Shown here: positions 1-7,029 of the stretch, piece after piece
Position numbering within the stretch: the first letter of the stretch is position 1
How the letters are laid out: each line of letters begins with the position of its first letter
Source of the DNA: Modestobacter sp.
GTDB lineage: Bacteria > Actinomycetota > Actinomycetes > Mycobacteriales > Geodermatophilaceae
Assembly (NCBI GenBank): GCA_025963425.1
Contig: JAOPUQ010000458.1
Span: forward strand, 1-18,885
Length of the DNA stretch: 18,885 bases
Reading direction: 5' to 3'
Translations under genes and position numbers: made by a program
Notes under the pieces: generated by a model
Databases searched by the model: none
Seen by the model: only the letters and a program-made list of their open reading frames with translations
Told to the model about the DNA's origin: nothing

Positions 1-402
1 AAGAAGAAGTCGCAGATCGACGAGTACCTGGAGTTCTACGGCGGTCCGGGCGCGCAGCACGTCGCCCTGGCCACCAACGACATCATCGGCACGGTCGACG
101 CGCTGCGCGCCGAGGGGGTGGCCTTCCTCGCCACGCCCGACTCGTACTACGAGGACCCCGCGCTCCGGGCGCGGATCGGGGAGGTCCGCGTCCCGATCGA
201 GGAGCTGCAGTCCCGCGGCATCCTGGTCGACCGGGACGAGGACGGCTATCTGCTGCAGATCTTCACCAAGCCCCTCGGTGACCGGCCGACCGTGTTCTTC
301 GAGCTGATCGAGCGGCACGGGTCGCTGGGGTTCGGCATCGGCAACTTCAAGGCCCTCTTCCAGGCCATCGAGCGCGAGCAGCAGCTCCGCGGCAACTTCT
401 GA
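1..402 (+). CDS. hppD: 4-hydroxyphenylpyruvate dioxygenase, C-terminal part (5' end outside window)
   Basis: The last 133 residues of an HPPD-type non-heme Fe(II) dioxygenase, which converts 4-hydroxyphenylpyruvate to homogentisate in tyrosine breakdown in the cytosol. The frame is open from base 1, so the gene starts upstream of the window. Two of the three family iron ligands are visible: the His in GGPGAQHVAL (codon 58-60) and the Glu in VFFELIER (codon 301-303). The C-terminal helix GFGIGNFKALFQAIEREQ, which gates the active site in this family, is intact and followed by a normal short tail. The first iron-binding His lies outside the window. No homogentisate pathway partner follows; the next gene is convergent. 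The related 4-hydroxymandelate synthase is the main alternative, but the C-terminus looks like HPPD. Confidence 0.95.
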   Translation, partial: KKKSQIDEYLEFYGGPGAQHVALATNDIIGTVDALRAEGVAFLATPDSYYEDPALRARIGEVRVPIEELQSRGILVDRDEDGYLLQIFTKPLGDRPTVFFELIERHGSLGFGIGNFKALFQAIEREQQLRGNF

Positions 403-410
403 CCCCACCC

Positions 411-457
411 CGGGCTTTCGGTACCGAAAGTCCGGTGCTTTCGGTACCGAAAGCCCG
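411..457. repeat. Nested palindrome: two 16-bp perfect palindromes inside a 20-bp inverted repeat
   Basis: CTTTCGGTACCGAAAG occurs at 415-430 and again at 438-453; each copy is a perfect palindrome. With flanking bases, 411-430 and 438-457 are also exact reverse complements of each other, giving a potential 20-bp stem with a 7-nt loop (431-437). It starts 8 bp after the hppD stop, between convergent genes, so it could act as a bidirectional terminator. There is no T-run. The duplicated perfect palindrome could equally be a tandem protein-binding site or a dispersed genomic repeat. Confidence 0.8.
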
Positions 458-589
458 CACCACCACGAGGATGGAGGAGGGCCCGTGGTTCTGCCGGCAC
501 GCCTGGAGCTGGTCCGGCCGGGGCCCGGGCACGTGACGCCGACCTGGCTCGGCCTGCCCGGGTCGAGCCGGCGCGCTGAGTTCGGCCGG

Positions 590-1708
590 TCACCGGCTGG
601 GCTGGGGAGCCACGACGTCGGGCGGCTCGGTGGGCAGGCTCGACGCCATGGTCTGCAGCGCCTCGCCGATCTGGTCGGTCAACCGGCGCAGCGACTCCCG
701 CGCCTGGTCGCGTTGGGAGTGCAGGTCGGCGACCTCCCGCTGCGCCGCCGCGATCCGCCGCGCGGCGACGGCTGCCTCCTGCTCACGCTGTTGCCGCGCC
801 TCCTCCTCGAGCTTCGTCCGCCGGGCCGCGGACTCCTGGTCCAGGCGTTCCCGCGCCTGCACGGCGGCGGCCGCATGCCGCTCACGGTGCTGCCGCGCCT
901 GCTCCTCGAGCTTCGTCCGCCGGGCCGCGGACTCCTGGTCCAGGCGTTCCCGCGCCTGCACGGCGGCGGCCGCCTGCTGCTCGCGCTGCTGCCGCGCCTG
1001 CTCGTCCAGCTTCGCCCGCCGGGCCGCGGACTCCTGGTCCAGGCGTTCCCGCGCCTGCGCGGACTCCTGGTCCAGGCGTTCCCGCACCTGCGCGGCCTCG
1101 GCGTCGAGCCGCTGCTGCTCGGCGAGCGCGGTGGCCCGGAGCTCCGCTGCCTGCGTCGCGGCCTGCTGCAGCATGTCGGCCGCCTCGGCGCGGACCCGCG
1201 CTGCCGCCTCCGTCTCGGCCGCGGCGGTGTCCTGCGCCTCGCGGGCCCGGCGCAGCATCGCGGAGGCGTAGGTCCTCGCCCGGTCGACGAGCTGGTCGGC
1301 CTCGGCGGCGCCGGCCGAGGTGAGCGCCGCCGCCTCGTCGGCCGCGAGCTCCAGCATCTGCCCCATCCGGTCGGAGACCCGGAGGACGTCGCGACCGTCC
1401 TCGGACCGCTCCAGCTGCCGCCTGGTCCGCTCCAGCTCGGCCGCGCACGCAGCGAAGCGGGCCGCCATCTCGTCGGCCGACCGGCGGGCCGCGCACAGCT
1501 CCCGCTCGGCCCAGGACACATAGCTGTCCACCTGCCAGCGGTCGTAGCCCCGCAGCGCGCCCCGGAAGCAGGGCACGAACTCCAGCACGGTGTCGAGATC
1601 ACCCCGGAGATTGGGTCGGCGCGGCGGCGCGATCGGCTCGTCGACCGCCGGATCGACGTCGGGCTCCGGGGCGTCGGCGACGACGAGGGCATGGGTACGT
1701 GCGGACAT
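590..1708 (-). CDS. DivIVA-like coiled-coil protein with hendecad tandem repeats
   Basis: A 372-residue, mostly alpha-helical protein rich in Ala, Glu, Arg and Gln. Residues 48-64 (FRGALRGYDRWQVDSYV) match the N-terminal DivIVA-domain pattern, and almost everything from about 66 to 355 reads as coiled coil. Residues 208-316 consist of an 11-residue unit (consensus ARERLDQESAA and variants), expanded as 33-residue blocks. In actinobacteria such proteins (DivIVA/Wag31, and the hendecad-rich Scy and FilP) organise polar growth and cell shape; that role here is inference. The ATG at 1708 was preferred to an upstream in-frame start at 1822 because GGGGGG lies about 7 nt before it and because the upstream extension is non-conserved-looking and would run across the shared promoter region. 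It is divergent from pgi and convergent with hppD. Confidence 0.8.
   Translation of the reverse strand: MSARTHALVVADAPEPDVDPAVDEPIAPPRRPNLRGDLDTVLEFVPCFRGALRGYDRWQVDSYVSWAERELCAARRSADEMAARFAACAAELERTRRQLERSEDGRDVLRVSDRMGQMLELAADEAAALTSAGAAEADQLVDRARTYASAMLRRAREAQDTAAAETEAAARVRAEAADMLQQAATQAAELRATALAEQQRLDAEAAQVRERLDQESAQARERLDQESAARRAKLDEQARQQREQQAAAAVQARERLDQESAARRTKLEEQARQHRERHAAAAVQARERLDQESAARRTKLEEEARQQREQEAAVAARRIAAAQREVADLHSQRDQARESLRRLTDQIGEALQTMASSLPTEPPDVVAPQPSR
799..1092 (-). repeat. 99-bp tandem repeat (about three copies) with an extra 33-bp subrepeat
   Basis: Equivalent points lie at 812, 911 and 1010, exactly 99 bp apart, and the copies are nearly identical at DNA level. A 33-bp unit (GCGGACTCCTGGTCCAGGCG core, at 1026 and 1059) is repeated again at the edge. 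Periods of 33 and 99 bp correspond to one and three 11-residue hendecads, so the expansion keeps the coiled coil in register. Confidence 0.9.
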
Positions 1709-1869
1709 CTCATTCCCCCCAACCCCCCGTCGTGCCGACCATGGTGGCCCCTGCGTCCCACTCGGCACCAGACCGTCCGGTCTCGTAAGGAAACCGTGAC
1801 CTGCCGGTGCGGGCGTGCCCACGCACCTGGGAGGGTTTGCGCAGGACGACGGTCGAGCAGGAGGACGGC
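1709..1869. promoter_or_regulatory. Divergent intergenic region with a 14-bp dyad
   Basis: This 161-bp gap lies between the starts of the DivIVA-like gene and pgi and must carry both promoters. It holds the dyad AGACCG-TC-CGGTCT at 1770-1783, a size and symmetry usual for a dimeric helix-turn-helix regulator. I could not identify convincing -35/-10 pairs. The pgi ribosome binding site AGGAGG is at 1859-1864. Confidence 0.4.
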
Positions 1870-3501
1870 ATGCGGATCAACGAAACGCCCGAGTGGCAGG
1901 CCCTGGCCGAGCACCACGTGCGGATCCGCGACGTGCACCTGCGGCAGCTGTTCGCCGAGGACCCGGAGCGGGGCACCGCGCTGACCGTCGCCGCCGGCGA
2001 CCTCTACCTGGACTACTCCAAGAACCGGCTGACCGGGGAGACCGTGCGGCTGCTGGCGGCCCTCGCCGAGCGGGCGGGCCTGCGCGAACGCACCGAGGCC
2101 ATGTTCGGCGGCGCGCACGTCAACAGCACCGAGGACCGCGCCGTCCTGCACACCGCACTGCGCGACCCGCGCACGAGCGGGGTCGTGGTCGACGGCCAGG
2201 ACGTCGCTGCCGACGTGCACGAGGTGCTGGACCGGATGGCCGGGTTCGCCGAGCGGGTGCGCAGCGGGGCGTGGACCGGCCACACCGGCGAGCGGATCCG
2301 CACGGTGGTCAACATCGGCATCGGCGGCTCCGACCTCGGCCCGGCGATGGCCTACACGGCGCTGCGCGACTACACCGACCGGTCGATGACCTTCCGGTTC
2401 GTCTCCAACATCGACCCGACCGACCTGGCCGAGGCGACGCGGGACCTGGACCCGGCCAGCACGCTGTTCATCGTCTGCTCCAAGACCTTCACCACCCAGG
2501 AGACGCTGACCAACGCCACCGAGGCGCGCCGCTGGCTGCTCGAGGGGCTGGGCGGCGACGACGCGGCGGTGGCCAAGCACTTCGTCGCGGTGTCGACCAA
2601 TGCACAGAAGGTGACCGACTTCGGTATCGACCCGGCCAACATGTTCGGCTTCTGGGACTGGGTGGGCGGCCGCTACTCCTACGCCTCCGCCGTCGGGCTG
2701 TCGCTGATGGTGGCCATCGGACCGGAGAGCTTCCGGGAGATGCTCGACGGGTTCCACACCGTCGACGAGCACTTCCGCACCGCGCCCTACGAGGAGAACC
2801 TGCCGGCGCTGCTCGGCCTCATCTCACTCTGGTACATCGACTTCTTCGGCACCCAGACCCAGGCCGTGCTGCCCTACTCGCAGTACCTCGCCCGGTTCCC
2901 CGCCTACCTGCAGCAGCTGTGCATGGAGTCCAACGGCAAGTCGGTGCGCCTGGACGGGACGCCGGTCGACGTCGCCACCGGGGAGATCGTCTGGGGTGAG
3001 CCGGGCACCAACGGCCAGCACGCGTTCTACCAGCTGCTGCACCAGGGCACCGTGCTCGTGCCGGCCGACTTCCTCGCCTTCGCCCAGCCCAACCACGACC
3101 TGGACGGCATGCACGACCTGTTCCTGGCCAACTTCCTCGCCCAGCCCCGGGCCCTGGCCTTCGGCCGGACCGCCGAGGAGGTGGCCGCGGACGGGACGCC
3201 GGCCGACGTCGTCCCGCACAGGGTGATGCCGGGCAACCGCCCCTCGAACGCGATCGTCGCGCCGAAGCTGACCCCGCGCGTCCTCGGCCAACTGGTCGCC
3301 ACCTACGAGCACCGGGTCTTCACCCAGGGCGTCATCTGGGACATCAACTCCTTCGACCAGTGGGGCGTCGAGCTGGGCAAGGTCATGGCCTCCCAGCTGG
3401 CACCGAAGCTGCAGAGCGAGGGCGCGCCGGACTACGACTCGGACTCCTCCACCGACGCCCTGGTCAGGCTGCTGCGGGAGGGTCGCGGCCGTCCGGCCTG
3501 A
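1870..3501 (+). CDS. pgi: Glucose-6-phosphate isomerase
   Basis: A 543-residue enzyme of normal family length that interconverts glucose 6-phosphate and fructose 6-phosphate in the cytosol (glycolysis, gluconeogenesis, entry to the pentose phosphate pathway). Visible family marks are the phosphate-binding NIGIGGSDLGP at 148-158, the first signature DWVGGRYSYASAVG from 263, the active-site Glu/Lys region CMESNGKS, the GTNGQHAFYQLLHQGT block, and the second signature GVIWDINSFDQWGVELGK at 487-504. The ATG at 1870 was chosen over an in-frame GTG at 1807 because AGGAGG ends 5 nt before it and homologues begin close to this point. A hairpin just after the stop suggests that transcription ends before the P450 gene. 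Confidence 0.97.
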   Translation: MRINETPEWQALAEHHVRIRDVHLRQLFAEDPERGTALTVAAGDLYLDYSKNRLTGETVRLLAALAERAGLRERTEAMFGGAHVNSTEDRAVLHTALRDPRTSGVVVDGQDVAADVHEVLDRMAGFAERVRSGAWTGHTGERIRTVVNIGIGGSDLGPAMAYTALRDYTDRSMTFRFVSNIDPTDLAEATRDLDPASTLFIVCSKTFTTQETLTNATEARRWLLEGLGGDDAAVAKHFVAVSTNAQKVTDFGIDPANMFGFWDWVGGRYSYASAVGLSLMVAIGPESFREMLDGFHTVDEHFRTAPYEENLPALLGLISLWYIDFFGTQTQAVLPYSQYLARFPAYLQQLCMESNGKSVRLDGTPVDVATGEIVWGEPGTNGQHAFYQLLHQGTVLVPADFLAFAQPNHDLDGMHDLFLANFLAQPRALAFGRTAEEVAADGTPADVVPHRVMPGNRPSNAIVAPKLTPRVLGQLVATYEHRVFTQGVIWDINSFDQWGVELGKVMASQLAPKLQSEGAPDYDSDSSTDALVRLLREGRGRPA

Positions 3502-3504
3502 GCA

Positions 3505-3523
3505 GCGGGGCCCGGCGCCCCGC
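3505..3523 (+). terminator. Hairpin after pgi
   Basis: GCGGGGC (3505-3511) and GCCCCGC (3517-3523) form a 7-bp, all-GC-rich stem with a 5-nt loop, beginning 4 bp after the pgi stop. There is no T-tract, which is common for actinobacterial terminators, so function is inferred from position. Confidence 0.45.
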
Positions 3524-3549
3524 CGCACCGGGGGAGGTGCTTCCGCCCA

Positions 3550-3574
3550 GGTGACGCTCTCTGAGATGGTCACC
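3550..3574. promoter_or_regulatory. 25-bp imperfect dyad upstream of the P450 gene (candidate operator)
   Basis: GGTGAC-gc-TCTC-T-GAGA-tg-GTCACC is symmetric about base 3562, with 10 of 12 base pairs matching. It lies about 78 bp before the P450 start. Two further palindromes follow: GGTCCGGACC at 3590-3599 and GTCCGGAC at 3635-3642. The dyad is long enough for a dimeric repressor, but no regulator gene is adjacent. Confidence 0.45.
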
Positions 3575-3651
3575 CGCGTGCACTCCCCCGGTCCGGACCC
3601 CATGACCCCGCTCGACCGCCTGCCGGCACCCCCCGTCCGGACCGTGGATCG

Positions 3652-4932
3652 GTGACGGCCGTGCGGACGCGCGCCCGGGCATGGGTCAGCAAGCTGGTGG
3701 CCCGGCGCATCCAGCGGCGGGGCATCGACCTGTCCCAGCTGTCGTTCATCCCGGCCCCGACCAAGGTGCCGCTGCAACGCGCCGGGCTGGACCCGCTGCC
3801 CCGGATCGCCGAGCTGCGCGCGGCCGGGCCGCTGTCCCGGCTGCCGCTCCCCTTCGACTTCACCGTGCACCTGGTGACCGGCTTCGCGGAGACCCGCGCG
3901 GTGCTGGCCGACCGGGACAGCTACAGCAACGACATCCGGCACCTGCTCGGCGGGCTGGGCCACACCGCGGCCGAGGACGTCGGCGGCCTGGGCTTCACCG
4001 ACCCCCCGCTGCACACCCGGCTGCGCAAGATCGTGACCCCGGAGTTCACGATGCGCCGCCTGGCCCGGCTCGAGCCCCTCATCGAGGACGTCGTCGCCCG
4101 CCAGCTCGACGCGCTCGCCACGGCCGGTCCACCGGCGGACCTGGCCCGGGAGGTGTCCTTCCCCGTCCCGTTCCAGACCATCTGCGACCTGCTCGGGCTG
4201 GATCACCTGGACCGCGACGCCTTCGCCCGGCTGGGCAGCCAGCGCTTCGACGCCACCGGCGGCGCCGCGGGGGCCTTCGGCGCGGTCTCGGAGCAGCGCG
4301 CGTTCCTCTTCGACGCGGTCGCCCGCCAGCGCAAGGAGCCCGGTCCGGGCCTGATCGGGCAGATCATCCGGGAGGAGGGCGACACGATCTCCGACGTCGA
4401 CCTCGCCGGGCTGGCCGACGGCGTCTTCACCGGCGGCTACGAGACCACCGCGGGGATGATCTCGCTGAGCACGCTGGTGCTGCTGCGCGACCCGGCGTAT
4501 GCCGCCGCCGTCCGGGACGGCTCGCGGGCCGAGGTCGACCGCGTCGTGGAGGAGCTGCTGCGCTACCTCTCGGTGGTGCAGGTGGCGTTCCCCCGCTTCG
4601 CCAAGCAGGACATGGAGCTGTTCGGCACTCCGCTGCGGGCCGGCGACGTGGTGATCGCCTCGCTGAGCGGGGCCAACCGCGACCCGGCCTGGGCCGGCGC
4701 GGACCCCGAGGTGTTCGACCCGGCCAGAGTGCCGGCCAGCGGGCACCTGGCGTTCGGGCACGGCATCCACCGCTGCATCGGCGCCGAGCTGGCCCGGATG
4801 GAGCTGCGGATCGTGCTGCCGGCACTCCTCCGCCGTTTCCCCGACCTGGCCCTCGCCGTCCCGCAGCAGGAGCTGGCCTTCCGGCAGCTGTCCTTCGTCT
4901 ACGGCGTCGACGAGCTGCCCGTCCGGTTCTGA
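3652..4932 (+). CDS. Cytochrome P450 monooxygenase
   Basis: A 426-residue soluble bacterial-type P450 that would insert one oxygen atom from O2 into an unknown substrate, using electrons from a ferredoxin or flavodoxin partner encoded elsewhere. The I-helix oxygen-activation motif is GGYETTAG from residue 261, the K-helix ExxR is E301-L-L-R304, and the heme loop is FGHGIHRCIGAEL with the proximal Cys at 375. No membrane anchor or signal peptide is seen. The GTG at 3652 has only a weak upstream purine run; the next in-frame GTG is at 3661, so the exact start is uncertain. A possible 17-codon leader (3602-3655) overlaps this start as GTGA. No ferredoxin gene lies next to it. The gene downstream is convergent. 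Confidence 0.93.
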   Translation: MTAVRTRARAWVSKLVARRIQRRGIDLSQLSFIPAPTKVPLQRAGLDPLPRIAELRAAGPLSRLPLPFDFTVHLVTGFAETRAVLADRDSYSNDIRHLLGGLGHTAAEDVGGLGFTDPPLHTRLRKIVTPEFTMRRLARLEPLIEDVVARQLDALATAGPPADLAREVSFPVPFQTICDLLGLDHLDRDAFARLGSQRFDATGGAAGAFGAVSEQRAFLFDAVARQRKEPGPGLIGQIIREEGDTISDVDLAGLADGVFTGGYETTAGMISLSTLVLLRDPAYAAAVRDGSRAEVDRVVEELLRYLSVVQVAFPRFAKQDMELFGTPLRAGDVVIASLSGANRDPAWAGADPEVFDPARVPASGHLAFGHGIHRCIGAELARMELRIVLPALLRRFPDLALAVPQQELAFRQLSFVYGVDELPVRF

Positions 4933-4954
4933 CCCGGGGCCGGAACGCTGCCGG

Positions 4955-5715
<761 letters not shown>

Positions 5716-5719
<4 letters not shown>

Positions 5720-6903
5720 GCCATCCTCACCAACCGGTCGACCGCCTCGGCCAGCACCTCGTCCTGCTTGCAGAAGGCGAAGCGCACCAGGTGCCGGCCG
5801 AGGGCGGCGTGCGCGGGGTCGTAGAAGACCACACTCGGGACGGCGACCACGCCGGCGCGCGCAGGCAGCGACCGGCAGAAGGCCAGCCCGTCGCCGTCGG
5901 GCTGCACGGGCCGGACGTCGACCGTGGCGAAGTAGGTGGCCTCCGGGCTGACCACCGGCAGGCCCGCCCGCGCCAGGCCGGACACCAGCACGTCGCGGCG
6001 GCGCTCCAGATCGGCGGCGAGGCCGGCGAAGTAGGCATCGGGCAGTCGCAGGCCCGCGGCGATCGCCGGCTGGAACGGCCCGCCGCTGACGTAGGTGAGG
6101 AACTGCTTGGCGGTGCGGACGGCGGACACCAGGGGCACCGGTCCGCACACCCACCCGATCTTCCAGCCGGTCGTGTTGAAGGTCTTGCCGCCGCTGCTGA
6201 CCACCAGGGTGCGCTCGCGCATGCCGGGCAGCGTGGCGAGCGAGACGTGCTCGGCGCCGGTGAAGACCAGGTGCTCGTAGACCTCGTCGGTGAGCACCAG
6301 CAGGTCCGCACCGATGGCCAGGTCGGCGACGATGGCCAGCTCCGCGCGGGTGAACACCTTGCCGGTCGGGTTGTGCGGGGTGTTCAGCAGCAGCAGCTTC
6401 GCCCGTGGGCTGACCGCTGCGGTGAGCTCGTCGGGGTCGAAGCTCCACGCGCCCGTGCCACCCGGCGGCGGACGCAGCGGCACGGGCCGGAGCACGCCCC
6501 CGGCCATCGCGACGGCGGCGGCGTAGCTGTCGTACATGGGCTCGAAGAGCACGACCTCATCACCGGGCTCCAGCAGCGCCAGCAGGGCCGCGGTCAGCGC
6601 CTCGGTGGCCCCGGCGGTCACCAGCACCTCGTCGGCCGGGTCGTAGGCCAGCCCGGAGAACCGCTGCTGGTGCTCGGCGACGGCTTCGCGGAGCTCCGGG
6701 TGCCCGGGGCCGGGCGGGTACTGGTCGTACGGCGTCCCGATCGCGGCGCGGGCGACGTCCAGCACGGCCGCCGGACCGGGCCGGTCGGGGAAGCCCTGGC
6801 CCAGGTTGACCGAGCCGGTGGCCAGGGCGAGGGCGCTCATCTCGGCGAACACCGTCGTCCCGAATCCCTGCAGCCGGGTGGAGAGGTACGGCGCACGGGT
6901 CAC
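5716..6903 (-). CDS. PLP-dependent class I/II aminotransferase (methionine/glutamine transaminase-like)
   Basis: A 395-residue fold-type I aminotransferase. The PLP Schiff-base lysine is K240 in SSGGKTFNTTGWKIGW; NTPHNPTGK (174-182) and TDEVYEHLVF carry the cofactor-binding Asn and Asp. The N-terminal part VNLGQGFPDRPGP and YPPGPGHPELREAV resemble the YbdL / kynurenine aminotransferase / glutamine transaminase K group. The GTG at 6903 was chosen because AGGA lies 7 nt upstream and it gives the usual family N-terminus; GTG at 6918 is an alternative. Its stop overlaps the start of the amidase. With that partner it may transaminate a 2-oxoacid (for example 4-methylthio-2-oxobutanoate) using glutamine. 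Substrate specificity cannot be read from the sequence. Confidence 0.9.
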
Positions 6904-6938
6904 CGGGACATCCTGCACCGCGCCGCCCCGCTGCGGCG

Positions 6939-7028
6939 TCAGGCCTGGACGGCGGCCCACAGCACGCAGAAGCCCACGAGGAGGAAGCTGGTGAGCAGCA
7001 CGGCTGCCGTCATACCGGGTTCGCGCAT
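6939..7028 (-). CDS. 29-residue single-span membrane miniprotein (hypothetical)
   Basis: A 30-codon frame starts with ATG at 7028, one base after the stop of the flavocytochrome gene (TGACATG), with GGGATGG about 6 nt before the start. The product begins MREPGMTAA and then has one hydrophobic segment of about 20 residues (residues 8-27: Leu, Val, Phe, Ala, one Cys, one Trp), ending in a short polar tail. This looks like a real small transmembrane protein coupled to the upstream reductase, perhaps an assembly or stability subunit, but I recognise no family. It ends 35 bp before the aminotransferase start. Chance hydrophobic frames do occur, so confidence is moderate. Confidence 0.55.
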   Translation of the reverse strand: MREPGMTAAVLLTSFLLVGFCVLWAAVQA

Positions 7029-7029
7029 G

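Noticed and set aside
799..1092. Regular 99-bp repeats considered as a CRISPR-like array
   Set aside because: Repeats are contiguous without unique spacers, lie in frame in a coiled-coil gene and have a hendecad-compatible period; no cas gene is present.
1807..1869. Extended N-terminus for pgi from GTG 1807
   Set aside because: The ATG at 1870 has a strong AGGAGG and gives the normal family length; the extension looks non-coding.
679..2772. Very long minus-strand frame covering the DivIVA-like gene and the start of pgi
   Set aside because: It is a shadow: it overlaps pgi and the recognised coiled-coil frame, and its product is composed of Arg/Pro/Ser-rich or Gly/Val/His-rich stretches typical of antisense frames in GC-rich DNA.
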